Below are positions 25,207 to 34,618 of a stretch of DNA of 64,000 bases, piece after piece. Within the stretch, counting starts at the first letter, position 1. Every line of letters starts with the position of its first letter. The DNA is taken from NCBI RefSeq assembly GCF_947495205.1, contig NZ_CANLXV010000011.1:60627-124626 (forward strand). Direction: 5' to 3'. Under the pieces are notes generated by a model. It was not told where the DNA came from. It made no database searches and saw nothing but the letters and a program-made list of their open reading frames with translations. Source of the stretch: an uncultured Polaribacter sp. GTDB lineage: Bacteria; Bacteroidota; Bacteroidia; Flavobacteriales; Flavobacteriaceae. The position numbers and the translations under genes were made by a program.

Positions 25207-27176
25207 TGAAAAAACTAATTATACTTGTACTTCTTGTTAGCTCATTTAAGGCTTTAGCACAACAGAACTATAAATTTGGTAAAGTATCTAAAGCAGAACT
25301 AAAAGAAGAAATTTATCCATTAGATTCTATTGCAGATGCAGCTTATCTATATAAAAATAGAAATACGTATTATCAATTAACTGATGATGGTTGGCAAATT
25401 ATTACAGAATACCATGAAAGGATTAAAATTTATAATAAAGATGCGTTTCATTTAGCAACTAAAATAGTTTCCTGTTACGATCCAGAATCTGGTTCAGGAG
25501 GATCGTCTGATAGTGTTAAAAACATAAAAGGCTACACATTTAACTTAGAAAATGGCAAAATTGTAAAAGAAAAATTATCTAGTAATAGTATTTTTAAAGA
25601 AAGAAAAAATAAATATAGAGTAGTAAAAAAAATAGCAATGCCTTCTGTAAAAGAAGGATCAGTAATAGATTTAAAATATAAAATAATTTCAGCCAGACCT
25701 GGTTACGTTGCAGATGTACAATTTCAATATGGCATACCTGTTAAAAAATTTGAAACAAGTATAGCTATTCCAGAATTTTTTATTTTCAAACAGAAAAACA
25801 CGGGGTATTATGCTGTAAAAATGCAAATGTCTTTTAAGAATCAAACGTTAAATGGAGATCAAACATTCAGCAATAATGTTTATAAATTTAATGATGAAAA
25901 CATTCCTGCATTAAGAAATAACGAGCCTTATATTGGTAGTATTAGAACCTATAGAGGTGGTATGTCTTTTGAGCTAACACAAACAAATATTATTAGTTTG
26001 GGAGGCACTCTAAAATCATTTTCTAACTCTTGGGGAGATGTAACCCAACAAATTTATAACGCTTCTAGTTTTGGGGGCGAATTAAAAAAACAAAATTACT
26101 ATAAAGAAGATATTAATAAATTACTGGTTAACGTAAAATCAAATTCAGAAAAGGTTGCAGTAATATTAGCTTATGTAAAAAACAAAGTAAAGTGGAATGG
26201 TTTTTACGGTTTCTCTACAGAAAAAGGCGTAAAAAAAGCCTATAAAGAACAAACAGGTAATGTTGCAGATATTAACTTAATGCTTACTTCTATGCTAAAT
26301 TATGCTGGTTTAATAGCAAGTCCTGTTTTAGTAAGTTCTAAAGGAAATGGAATACCTATTTTTCCTACTATAGATGGTTTTGATTATGTAATTGCAATGG
26401 TAGAATTTCCAGATAATAGCTATGTTTTGTTAGATGCAACAGAGCCTTTTAGTACACCAAATAATTTGCCTAGAAGAGTCTTAAATTGGAATGGAAGAAA
26501 AATTTCTAAAAAAGGAGGATCTTCTTGGGTAAGTTTAACCTCTAAAAAACATGCCACAGAAGATAATATGGTCATGGTTAAGATAAATAACGATTTAATG
26601 GTAGAAGGTTTGTTTAGAACTAAATATGCCAATTATAATGCGTTGGCCTTTAGAAAAAAAACAAATTATGCTAAAGAAGAATCTTTAATTAAAAAGTTTG
26701 AAGAGGATATTAATATAGAAATAGATAATTTTAGCATTGCTAATCAAAAGAAATTAAACAAACCCATTACAAGAAGCATTAAATTTTTAAGTGAAGATTT
26801 GGTAGAAAGTATTAACGGAAAATTATATGTGGAACCATTATTGTTTTTGTCACATCACGAAAATCCTTTTAAATTAAAGGAACGTAAGTTTCCCATAGAT
26901 TTTACCACACCTTGGAGAGATAAACATTTGGTTTCTATAGAAGTGCCAGAAGGTTATAAAGTAGAATCTTTACCTGAAAGTTTGGCTATTGGTTTGCCAG
27001 ATAATTTGGGCGTATTTAAGTTTTTGGTAAAACAACAAGGAAATCAAATAAAAACAACTTGTATTATAGAATTTAATGAAGCCCTAATAAATTCTAGATA
27101 TTACCCTGCATTAAAAGACTTTTATGCGCAAAGAATAAAAAAAGAATCTGAAAAAATAGTGCTTGTAAAAATTTAA
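25206..27176 (+). CDS. DUF3857/transglutaminase-like paralogue lacking catalytic residues
   Basis: 656 aa with signal peptide ending near FKALAQ. The same architecture as the preceding protein is visible, with the DUF3857 region and a transglutaminase-like segment from VKNKVKWNGFYG. At the Cys position the sequence is GNVADIN instead of GDCKG, and at the His position FDYVIAM instead of NHIIL, so it cannot be a cysteine transglutaminase or protease. It may be a binding partner or regulator of the upstream paralogue, with which it is translationally coupled. Confidence 0.85.
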   Translation: MKKLIILVLLVSSFKALAQQNYKFGKVSKAELKEEIYPLDSIADAAYLYKNRNTYYQLTDDGWQIITEYHERIKIYNKDAFHLATKIVSCYDPESGSGGSSDSVKNIKGYTFNLENGKIVKEKLSSNSIFKERKNKYRVVKKIAMPSVKEGSVIDLKYKIISARPGYVADVQFQYGIPVKKFETSIAIPEFFIFKQKNTGYYAVKMQMSFKNQTLNGDQTFSNNVYKFNDENIPALRNNEPYIGSIRTYRGGMSFELTQTNIISLGGTLKSFSNSWGDVTQQIYNASSFGGELKKQNYYKEDINKLLVNVKSNSEKVAVILAYVKNKVKWNGFYGFSTEKGVKKAYKEQTGNVADINLMLTSMLNYAGLIASPVLVSSKGNGIPIFPTIDGFDYVIAMVEFPDNSYVLLDATEPFSTPNNLPRRVLNWNGRKISKKGGSSWVSLTSKKHATEDNMVMVKINNDLMVEGLFRTKYANYNALAFRKKTNYAKEESLIKKFEEDINIEIDNFSIANQKKLNKPITRSIKFLSEDLVESINGKLYVEPLLFLSHHENPFKLKERKFPIDFTTPWRDKHLVSIEVPEGYKVESLPESLAIGLPDNLGVFKFLVKQQGNQIKTTCIIEFNEALINSRYYPALKDFYAQRIKKESEKIVLVKI

Positions 27177-27185
27177 ATCACTTAT

Positions 27186-27223
27186 AAAATCCCAAAGAAA
27201 TATCTTTTTTGGGATTTTTTTTT
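27186..27223 (+). terminator. terminator after the DUF3857 pair
   Basis: AAAATCCCAAA (27186-27196) / TTTGGGATTTT (27208-27218), with a run of nine T in total. Confidence 0.85.
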
Positions 27224-27272
27224 CTAAAAATATTACAACTGAAATTAAATTATTTTTTACAAATACAAAGGT

Positions 27273-28295
27273 TTAAATACCTTGTATACGTTCTAAAAAT
27301 AATTTAAAATCTTCTTTTTCAGGTAAATTTCCATTGAATGGTAAAATATCCCAGCTATTGTTTTTATGATACAATGTAAAATTAAAAACAGAGGTTTTTA
27401 CATCATCAGGATTTAAAGGCGGATATCTTAGATCTACATATTTGTAGGTTCCTATTTTTTCTTTTTTATAGAGGTTAAAATAACCATTGCTAAACCAAAT
27501 TAAAGTTTTTATATTAAAATCATCAATATTTAAAAGATGGTGGTTTTTTTCTACGGTAATTATTTTTTTTGAAAACTTATTTTTATCCAACAAAGAGTAA
27601 AATGCAAAGTGGTACTTATTTTTACTTTCTGCAACTGCATACCAAAGTAAATTGTTTAAAATGGTAGGTTGTGCTGTAAAACGTTGGTAATTAATGTTAG
27701 CGTTACTAAAAGACTTCTTAAAGATTGCGTTAACATAAAATTTATTAGCAATTGTAAAAACAAGGTAAGCACTACTCAAATAAATACCGGCTTTTAACCA
27801 CCATTTTCTTCTATAACTATTTCTTTTGTAAAACATTAAAATAATAATGCAACATAAAAAAGGAAGCGTATATAATGGGTCTACAACAGAAATAGTATTA
27901 AAAGCTACTCTGTAATTAGAAAAAGGCGCAAAAAGTTGCGTGCCATATGGTGTAAAACAGTCTAAAATTGGGTGTGTAAATATCGATAGAAAAAAAAGCC
28001 AAATCCAATTTTGTAAAGTGGTAGTTTCTTTTCTATTACCTGTATTATATGCCTGGTAACTAATCCATCCAAATAAAAAAGCACCAAAGACAGCAAAAAA
28101 TATAGAATGCATAAAACCTCTATGAAAAGCCATAGCTTGTATTTGGTTATTATAAAGAAGTTTGCCGATAAATACGTCTAAATCTGGTATTGTACCACCT
28201 ATTGCACCAAAGAGCAAAGCCTTATTACCAATTTTTTTACCAAGCACAATTTCACCGCAAGCGGCACCTAAAACAATCTGAGTTAAAGAATCCAT
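27273..28295 (-). CDS. YdjM/DUF457-type membrane metal-dependent hydrolase
   Basis: 340 aa. The start MDSLTQIVLGAACGEI, followed by GTIPDLDVF and the FHRGFMHS motif, is characteristic of the DUF457 inner-membrane family, where His and Asp residues are thought to bind metal. A third cluster is HPILDCFTPYGT. Four or five hydrophobic segments occupy the first 200 residues, and the C-terminal third is soluble. In LexA-controlled organisms YdjM is damage-induced, but nothing here shows that. The promoter box lies almost at the ATG. Confidence 0.85.
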   Translation of the reverse strand: MDSLTQIVLGAACGEIVLGKKIGNKALLFGAIGGTIPDLDVFIGKLLYNNQIQAMAFHRGFMHSIFFAVFGAFLFGWISYQAYNTGNRKETTTLQNWIWLFFLSIFTHPILDCFTPYGTQLFAPFSNYRVAFNTISVVDPLYTLPFLCCIIILMFYKRNSYRRKWWLKAGIYLSSAYLVFTIANKFYVNAIFKKSFSNANINYQRFTAQPTILNNLLWYAVAESKNKYHFAFYSLLDKNKFSKKIITVEKNHHLLNIDDFNIKTLIWFSNGYFNLYKKEKIGTYKYVDLRYPPLNPDDVKTSVFNFTLYHKNNSWDILPFNGNLPEKEDFKLFLERIQGI

Positions 28296-28300
28296 AATTG

Positions 28301-28308
28301 CAAATGTA
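28301..28308 (-). promoter_or_regulatory. -7 box next to the start of the DUF457 gene
   Basis: TACATTTG on the minus strand, perfect match, only 5 nt from the ATG at 28295. The transcript would be leaderless or nearly so. Confidence 0.5.
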
Positions 28309-28374
28309 AGTTAACAGAATTGATTTGCATAAAATTGCTTAAAATCGTAACATTACGCAATAAAAATATAGCAA

Positions 28375-29844
28375 ATGCCAAACGATAATAATCTTTCTAA
28401 TCTTAATATTGAAAATCAAAAAATAGTAGAAAATTCTGAATTGAATTTATTAGAGTCTTTAATTCCTGTAATTATTTTAATGGGTTTGTTAGCATTTAAT
28501 ATATTTTTTGTTGAAGATCAAGAATGGTTTGGAGCTTACACAAATCAGTATATTTTATTAATGGGAGGCGCTGTGGCAGCAATTGTTGGTTTTTATAATA
28601 AAGTTTCTTTTTCTAGAATGATAAAAGAAGTTTGGGAAAACTGGAAAAGTGTTTTTGTACCCATTATGATTTTATTTTTGGTAGGCGCACTTGCAGGTAC
28701 TTGGTTGGTTTCAGGTATAATTCCTGCCATGGTTTATTATGGTTTACAAGTTTTAAGTCCAGCTATATTTTTACCAGCATCTGTTATAATTGCAGCTATT
28801 ATTTCTATAGCAACAGGTAGTTCTTGGACCACTTCTGCAACTGTAGGTATTGCCTTGGTGGGTATAGGAAGTGCCTTAGGAATTCCTCCAGGAATGATTG
28901 CTGGAGCTGTAATTTCTGGTGCTTATTTTGGCGATAAAATGTCTCCATTATCAGATACTACAAATTTAGCACCAGCAATGGCAGGTACAGATTTATTTAC
29001 GCACATAAAATACATGAGCATTACAACAGTGCCAACAATTGTGGTAACATTAATAGTTTTTGCAATAATTAGTGGCAATATAGAAACCACAGGTGGCGCA
29101 GATATTAGTAATTTGTTAGGTACTATTAAAAATACTTTTCATATTTCTCCATTATTGTTTTTAGTACCAGGTATTGTTATTGCCATGATTTTAATGAAAA
29201 CAAAACCGTTAATTGCGCTTGGTACAGGTGTAGTTTTAGCAGCAGTTTTTGCAATTATTTTTCAAAGTGATGTATTATCTGGCTTGTCAGATTCTAACTT
29301 TAACGCAGTAATAAATGCGATTCTTACAGACACTAATATTGAAACAGATAATGAAAAACTATCTGAATTATTTTCTTCTGGTGGCATGAATGGTATGATT
29401 TGGACCATACTTTTAATTATTTGTGCTATGGTTTTTGGGGGAATAATGGATGCCATTGGCGCTTTAGCAAAAATTACAAAAAGCTTATTAGCTGTTGCAA
29501 GTTCTGTATTTGGTTTGTTTGCAAGCACAGTAATTAGCTGTTTGGGTTTAAATGCAATAGCATCAGACCAATATTTGGCAATTGTAATTCCTGGTAAAAT
29601 GTTTAAAAAAGCTTTTGAAGATAAAGGTTTGGCACCAGAAAACTTAAGTAGAACTTTAGAAGATTCTGGTACAGTAACCTCTGTTCTAATTCCTTGGAAT
29701 ACTTGTGGTGCATACCAATCTAGCGTTTTAGGAGTTTCTGTGGCAGATTATTTTGTGTATGCTATGTTTAATTATTTAAGTCCGTTTACTACCTTATTAT
29801 TTGCCGCTTTAAATATTAAAATTAAGCAGTTGGTTAAAAAATAA
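28375..29844 (+). CDS. nhaC: Na+/H+ antiporter NhaC family
   Basis: 489 aa with about eleven predicted membrane segments. The family features ATGSSWTTSATVGIALVGIG and GAVISGAYFGDKMSPLSDTTNLAPAM are present, the latter holding the ion-binding region. A late motif, LNAIASDQYLAIVIPG, also fits. It exports sodium in exchange for protons, sensible in a marine organism. Monocistronic; the neighbours are on the other strand. Confidence 0.93.
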   Translation: MPNDNNLSNLNIENQKIVENSELNLLESLIPVIILMGLLAFNIFFVEDQEWFGAYTNQYILLMGGAVAAIVGFYNKVSFSRMIKEVWENWKSVFVPIMILFLVGALAGTWLVSGIIPAMVYYGLQVLSPAIFLPASVIIAAIISIATGSSWTTSATVGIALVGIGSALGIPPGMIAGAVISGAYFGDKMSPLSDTTNLAPAMAGTDLFTHIKYMSITTVPTIVVTLIVFAIISGNIETTGGADISNLLGTIKNTFHISPLLFLVPGIVIAMILMKTKPLIALGTGVVLAAVFAIIFQSDVLSGLSDSNFNAVINAILTDTNIETDNEKLSELFSSGGMNGMIWTILLIICAMVFGGIMDAIGALAKITKSLLAVASSVFGLFASTVISCLGLNAIASDQYLAIVIPGKMFKKAFEDKGLAPENLSRTLEDSGTVTSVLIPWNTCGAYQSSVLGVSVADYFVYAMFNYLSPFTTLLFAALNIKIKQLVKK

Positions 29845-29952
29845 AACAATTTAAAGTAGTATTTTTAAATCTTTACTTATTAATTACAATACCTGTATTA
29901 AAATCTAAAGTTTTAGAGAGTAATCAGATCAAAATTTAGCATTTTAAAGATT

Positions 29953-30189
29953 CTATTTATCTTTTTTAAGATTTAATAATCCTGAAATTAAAAGTAAAAC
30001 CCAAGGAGTTCCATGCAAGATCATATCAAACCAATCTTTAGCTTGCATTGCATTATTTCCAGAAAAAGCATTTCCACCTAAAAGCCATTGTATTTTACCC
30101 CAAATATGTGGCGGATTAAAAGGCGCTAAACCTAAAGTTAAACTAGCCAATAAAAATAAGATCCAATTTTTTTTAAGCAGATTTTTCAT
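29953..30189 (-). CDS. small membrane protein, 78 aa
   Basis: It has two hydrophobic segments (about 8-25 and 58-73) around the conserved-looking block APFNPPHIWGKIQWLLGG and a C-terminal KKDK. Similar small proteins occur in flavobacterial genomes without known function. It overlaps the end of the upstream 96-aa gene by 17 bp in another frame, so the two form a unit. Confidence 0.75.
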   Translation of the reverse strand: MKNLLKKNWILFLLASLTLGLAPFNPPHIWGKIQWLLGGNAFSGNNAMQAKDWFDMILHGTPWVLLLISGLLNLKKDK

Positions 30190-30463
30190 CTTTTTTAAGT
30201 TGTATTGATTTGTATATAGTGAAGATAAAAATAAAACAAGTTTGAATTAAGACAGCTACTATAATTCTAAATATTGTGTGTAATCCATATTCATCATGAT
30301 TCCCAAACCAGGTTTTTCCATAAATTATTATCAAAAAATAAGCAATGGCAATTAGTATATTGATAAAAATAAAATTTTCAAAATATTTCCATATCGATAA
30401 AAGGTAAAAACTCATCAACCAAACAAAAATAAACAGAAGTATTACAATTACAGTTAAATACAT
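30173..30463 (-). CDS. small membrane protein, 96 aa
   Basis: Three hydrophobic segments (about 3-25, 30-50 and 65-85), with the polar loop YGKTWFGNHDEYGLHTIF between the second and third. No family recognised. It is translationally overlapped with the 78-aa membrane protein downstream. The porin gene lies further downstream on the same strand. Confidence 0.65.
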   Translation of the reverse strand: MYLTVIVILLFIFVWLMSFYLLSIWKYFENFIFINILIAIAYFLIIIYGKTWFGNHDEYGLHTIFRIIVAVLIQTCFIFIFTIYKSIQLKKDEKSA

Positions 30464-30530
30464 AATTCAAAAAAGCAATTAAAAGTATTTTTTTTTGAAA
30501 AGTATTTCAGGTGAAATTTAGCGCATACAA

Positions 30531-32504
30531 TTAAATAAACCAATTCCAAACCAAACCAAAACGAATTGTAAAATCTCTATACGGATAATTTGGTGCAGAA
30601 AAATAATTTCTTCCTGTAAGAGAAGAAGTAGCATTATCTATTTTTAAAAATAAACGAGTTCTTCGCACTTGTGCATTAAAAAAAACATCAAAAGTAGGAA
30701 ACCCTATTTCTTCATCATTTTGTATTCTAAATTCTGCCAATAAAGGGTTGTAAGCATTTGCATTATAAGCTGTAAAGTATTTAAAAGTAACGCCTATGTT
30801 TACTAGCATTGGCTTGCCTTTAAACCAATAATCTGCATAGTAAAGTGTATTTCTGGTTACAAATTCTGGCACTCTAAATACAGCACTACCACTGCTAACA
30901 TTTTGGTACATTAATGTATTGTCTAGCGCAAATTTACCAACTTTAAATTCTTTATTAGCTTTTACTTTTAAATACACAATTTGGTCTTCAAATTGATCTG
31001 GTTGGCTGTTTTCATTAAAATAAGTATAATTATCTATATTGGTTAAATTTAAAGAAGCGTTTAACCATTTAGATTGTAAATCAAAACCCAAATCTCTAGT
31101 GTTTACATTGCTAAAATTTTCATTTTGCCAATTGTAATCATCATATATGCTTTGGTGCAAAATTGTATTAAAATTTGGCGATTTAGAGTTTAATAGCAAG
31201 GTTCCTTTTAAAGAAAAAACACTGTCTTTTTCTAAAATAGCTTCTGCTTTTATGTAATTGCCAGAAAGTCTACCATTACCAGGTGTAATACCTGCATCTG
31301 CATTTAATTTAAAGTTTTTTATTTTGGCATTCCAATCTGCACCAAAAGAAATGGCGTTTCCATTAATTTTTAATTTATTTATTTGGCTATTGCTGTTTAA
31401 AATAGTGTCATAACCATGCGTGTAACTTGTAAGATTTGCTTTAGCTTTAAATTTACCCAATACATATTTAGAGTTAAACTCTAAATTTACTTCGTTGTTT
31501 GTAGTTTTAGTTTCAACTTTGGTACTTGCTGGGTTAGAAGAACTGGCATCACCAAAAATATTAGTAGTTATGCTGGTTTGGGTAAAATCGTAATTTTTAG
31601 TTTCTGTAGTATAAATATGCCCAACTTTTAGATTGCTAAAATCTTTATTATTAACAGTATCTTTAGATGCAATTAGTTTAAAACTATGCTCTAAATAAAA
31701 ACGACTCGAATCAAATATACTTTCTGCATCGTTTAAATTTACATCTAAACGTGCTCTGTTTTCAAATTCTTCTTCATCTGCTATAAAGTTTTGTAAAGAT
31801 ACTTCTGGTAAACCTCCGTTTTCTTGATGAAAAAAGTCTTGTGTTGTCAAATGCCCTCTAACTTGGTATTGGTTGTTTTTAGTTCTGTAATGAAAACTAC
31901 TTCTAAAATTACCATTACTAACCAATGCTCTTCTATAAGCACCTAAAGAACGTAAGCCTTTATAAGCTATAGATACATTTAATCTTCTAGAAAAATTAGC
32001 AGAAAAAAAAGCGTCTAAAACCTGCCCTTGTTGAAGCCCAGTTCTGTATAAAATTTCAGAAGTTGGTGTGGGTACTTCAAAATACTTAATATCATCAATT
32101 TCAAAGTAACTGGCCTGTTTTGCAGTAAAGCCAATATCTGGTAACCTTTGCACATTATTAAAACTATAGCCTAAATTATTTAATTGCTGCCCTTGGTTAT
32201 GAAACTCAAGAAATTCAAACAAATCTTTACGTAAATAATTAAATTTATATTCTTTTTGTATAGATAAAGTAGTGTCTACATAAGTAGTGTCTCTCTTATG
32301 AGAAAATATTTTATAATCTGTATATTTTGTTTTACCAGAGAGTGTTACATTAATTTCGCTAGAATTTTGGTCTCTAGAAATTATAGTGCCATCTTCACTA
32401 ATAGCAGTGTTTTCTATTCTTTTATTTCCTGAATTTATTTGCGCAAAAAGAGCTTGCACCATAAAGATTTGCAGAAATAAAAAGAAAATTAATTTGTTAT
32501 TCAT
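30531..32504 (-). CDS. putative outer membrane porin (Porin_10 type)
   Basis: The start at 32504 (MNNKLIFF) gives a clear signal peptide ending VQALFAQ. A longer in-frame extension to 32585 would begin upstream of the promoter box at 32523-32530 and is rejected. The 657-aa protein is rich in alternating aromatic/polar strands and ends with a C-terminal aromatic (FGLVWNWFI), as expected for a beta-barrel. Segments such as LYRTGLQQGQVLDAFFSANFSRRLNVS resemble the flavobacterial putative porin family. Substrate unknown. Confidence 0.82.
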   Translation of the reverse strand: MNNKLIFFLFLQIFMVQALFAQINSGNKRIENTAISEDGTIISRDQNSSEINVTLSGKTKYTDYKIFSHKRDTTYVDTTLSIQKEYKFNYLRKDLFEFLEFHNQGQQLNNLGYSFNNVQRLPDIGFTAKQASYFEIDDIKYFEVPTPTSEILYRTGLQQGQVLDAFFSANFSRRLNVSIAYKGLRSLGAYRRALVSNGNFRSSFHYRTKNNQYQVRGHLTTQDFFHQENGGLPEVSLQNFIADEEEFENRARLDVNLNDAESIFDSSRFYLEHSFKLIASKDTVNNKDFSNLKVGHIYTTETKNYDFTQTSITTNIFGDASSSNPASTKVETKTTNNEVNLEFNSKYVLGKFKAKANLTSYTHGYDTILNSNSQINKLKINGNAISFGADWNAKIKNFKLNADAGITPGNGRLSGNYIKAEAILEKDSVFSLKGTLLLNSKSPNFNTILHQSIYDDYNWQNENFSNVNTRDLGFDLQSKWLNASLNLTNIDNYTYFNENSQPDQFEDQIVYLKVKANKEFKVGKFALDNTLMYQNVSSGSAVFRVPEFVTRNTLYYADYWFKGKPMLVNIGVTFKYFTAYNANAYNPLLAEFRIQNDEEIGFPTFDVFFNAQVRRTRLFLKIDNATSSLTGRNYFSAPNYPYRDFTIRFGLVWNWFI

Positions 32505-32522
32505 GTTTAAAAAATACCACCA

Positions 32523-32530
32523 CAAATGTA
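32523..32530 (-). promoter_or_regulatory. -7 box of the porin gene
   Basis: TACATTTG on the minus strand, 19 nt before the ATG at 32504. It supports the shorter start. Confidence 0.6.
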
Positions 32531-32639
32531 AAATAATAAAACGAAAATATAAGCGATTAAGTATAAGGATAACTGTTAATTTCATAGAATTCTTTAGAAA
32601 CTAGAAATTGCATCTTAAAAATTTTCTTTTCTTTGCGTT

Positions 32640-33239
32640 ATGTTACAAACTAATTATAGCAAATTTTTGTTAGAAGCAGGCACAGATGAAGCGGGTAGAG
32701 GCTGTTTATCTGGCCCTGTTGTGGCAGCAGCTGTAATTTTACCAAAAGATTTTTCGCATCCTTTTTTAAACGATTCTAAACAAATTTCAGAAAAAAAAAG
32801 AGCCTTATTAAAACCAATTATAGAGCAACAAGCAGTAGCTTTTGGGGTTTCTTTTGTATGGCAAAAAGAAGTAGATCAAATTAACGTTTTGCAAGCCTCA
32901 ATTACAGGCATGCACCGTGCTATAGCTGCTTTAAAAGTTACACCAGAATTTATAATTGTAGACGGTAATAAATTTAAGAATTACAAAGAAATTCCGCATA
33001 AAACCATAATAAAAGGAGACGCTAAATACACAAGTATTGCAGCCGCCTCTGTTTTGGCAAAAACCTATAGAGATGCCTATATGGCAAAAATTCACAAAGA
33101 ATTTCCTATGTATAATTGGGCAAAAAATAAAGGTTACCCAACCAAAGAACATAGAAACGCTATTAGGCAATTTGGTGCAACAGATTATCACAGAAAAACC
33201 TTTAAATTATTACCCGAGCAAACAAAATTAAATTTGTAG
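32640..33239 (+). CDS. rnhB: ribonuclease HII
   Basis: Cleaves RNA in RNA-DNA hybrids and removes misincorporated ribonucleotides. The 199-aa protein has the active-site motif [16 protein letters not shown] (Asp and Glu), a second Asp in FIIVDGNKF, and [21 protein letters not shown] with the conserved Asp. The family length is normal. Divergent from the porin. Confidence 0.96.
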   Translation: MLQTNYSKFLLEAGTDEAGRGCLSGPVVAAAVILPKDFSHPFLNDSKQISEKKRALLKPIIEQQAVAFGVSFVWQKEVDQINVLQASITGMHRAIAALKVTPEFIIVDGNKFKNYKEIPHKTIIKGDAKYTSIAAASVLAKTYRDAYMAKIHKEFPMYNWAKNKGYPTKEHRNAIRQFGATDYHRKTFKLLPEQTKLNL

Positions 33240-33266
33240 TTTCATTTTTAAAATTATTAGAAGCCA

Positions 33267-33400
33267 ATCGCGCTTTCCATTATATCTTTTTATTTAGGCT
33301 TTATCTATTTAACCACTATTTTTGTAAAAGAAATTGTAGTTTAAAAAGCAATATTCAATCTAGGCAAGCATAAAAAGGATGCCATTTCAATCCCGGCTAA
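33267..33400. repeat. dispersed repeat, second type (GCGCTTTCCATTATATC ... GGATGCCATTTCAATCCCGGC)
   Basis: The two blocks flank a T-rich/A-rich middle, the same plan as the repeat at 2165 (GGCTTTC... CTTTTT ... AAAAAG ... CAATCC). A short piece of the left block recurs at 61876-61900. Noncoding spacer between rnhB and the nucleoid-associated gene. Confidence 0.5.
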
Positions 33401-33489
33401 ACTTGTTTGCCAATTTTTAGAAAACTAAAGTATTTATTTCTGCTTAATTTAAAAACTTCAACTATTTTTACAAACCAAAATTTAGAATA

Positions 33490-34542
33490 ATGATTAAAAA
33501 GACAAGAGCAGAAATTACAAAATGTATCTTACATAAAGTTGCTAATAAATTTAACAGTGGTACCAATGTTTTTTCAGAAGATTTAATTCGTTTCGATCAA
33601 GAAAGTTACGATTTAATGAAGTCTTTTTTACTAAAACCCTTTGGTTCTTTAACCCAAAGCTATCGTTTTTCGCATCATGCAGATGTACGTTTAAATGAAA
33701 TGAACAATTACGCCACAGAAATTTTTAAAGATGAAACTACTTTTGTAGAATTTTCTAAAAACATGGTAAATCATTTGTACGAACAATCTAACTCTGCACA
33801 AATAAAAACAGGCGATGTTTTAGTGGTTTTTATAGAAGGAATAGAATATAAAGACGTGCTAACAGAAGCCGTTGGTTTCTTTAAAATAGAAAATAAAGTA
33901 GATTTTTTTCAAACGTATTTAGACGATAATGAAAGTTGGGATGTTGTGGTACAAAAAGGTATTTCAACCAAAAAAATAGACAAAGGCTGTTTAATTTTAA
34001 ATACATCAGATACAGAAGGTACTGTAGTTTTTTCTGTAGACAACAATAATTACGATGCCCAATATTGGATTAACAATTTTCTTTCTGTAAAACTAGCAGA
34101 CGATTACAATTCGCACACACAAAGTTATTTAGAATTGTGTAAAGAATTTTCTGAAGAAGTAATTAAACCAGAAATGGGTATGCAAGAGCAAGGTAATTTT
34201 TTAGCAAACACAGTAGATTATTTTAAAGAACACGAGGCCGTAGATTATCACGATTTTAAAGATGAGGTTTTTACAGAAGAAAAACACAAAGAATTGTTTG
34301 ACGATTATAAAAAGCACTTCGAAAACCTTAACGATGTCTTAATTAGAAATAATTTTGATGTTTCTGGCGTAGTTTTAAAGAAAGAAAAAAGCAAGCTAAA
34401 AACAGAAATTAAGTTAGACACAAACATTAATATAAAATTAGATGTAGATGCACCAGAAGCCGCTTCAGAATATTTAGAAAGAGGTTATGATGAAGAAAAA
34501 AAGATGAAATATTATAAAGTGTATTTTAACGAAGAAAAATAG
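33490..34542 (+). CDS. nucleoid-associated protein (NdpA/YejK family)
   Basis: 350 aa. The pattern of N-terminal and central conserved blocks (FSEDLIRFDQESYDLMKSFLL, FRFSHHADVRLNEM-like, QSNSAQIKTGDVLVVFIEG, DAQYWINNFLSVK) fits the PF04245 nucleoid-associated family related to E. coli YejK. Acidic, soluble, no signal. It has a role in chromosome packaging in related bacteria, but flavobacterial members are not characterised to my knowledge. Confidence 0.8.
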   Translation: MIKKTRAEITKCILHKVANKFNSGTNVFSEDLIRFDQESYDLMKSFLLKPFGSLTQSYRFSHHADVRLNEMNNYATEIFKDETTFVEFSKNMVNHLYEQSNSAQIKTGDVLVVFIEGIEYKDVLTEAVGFFKIENKVDFFQTYLDDNESWDVVVQKGISTKKIDKGCLILNTSDTEGTVVFSVDNNNYDAQYWINNFLSVKLADDYNSHTQSYLELCKEFSEEVIKPEMGMQEQGNFLANTVDYFKEHEAVDYHDFKDEVFTEEKHKELFDDYKKHFENLNDVLIRNNFDVSGVVLKKEKSKLKTEIKLDTNINIKLDVDAPEAASEYLERGYDEEKKMKYYKVYFNEEK

Positions 34543-34618
34543 TTGCCTGTCATTATAAAGTTAGTGAAATAATCTTTTTAAGTTAAAGTGTAGATTGCTT
34601 AGCAAAAGCTGTCAATGG

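Noticed and set aside
32505..32585. Longer porin start at 32585
   Set aside because: It would place residues ahead of a good signal peptide and span the promoter box at 32523-32530.
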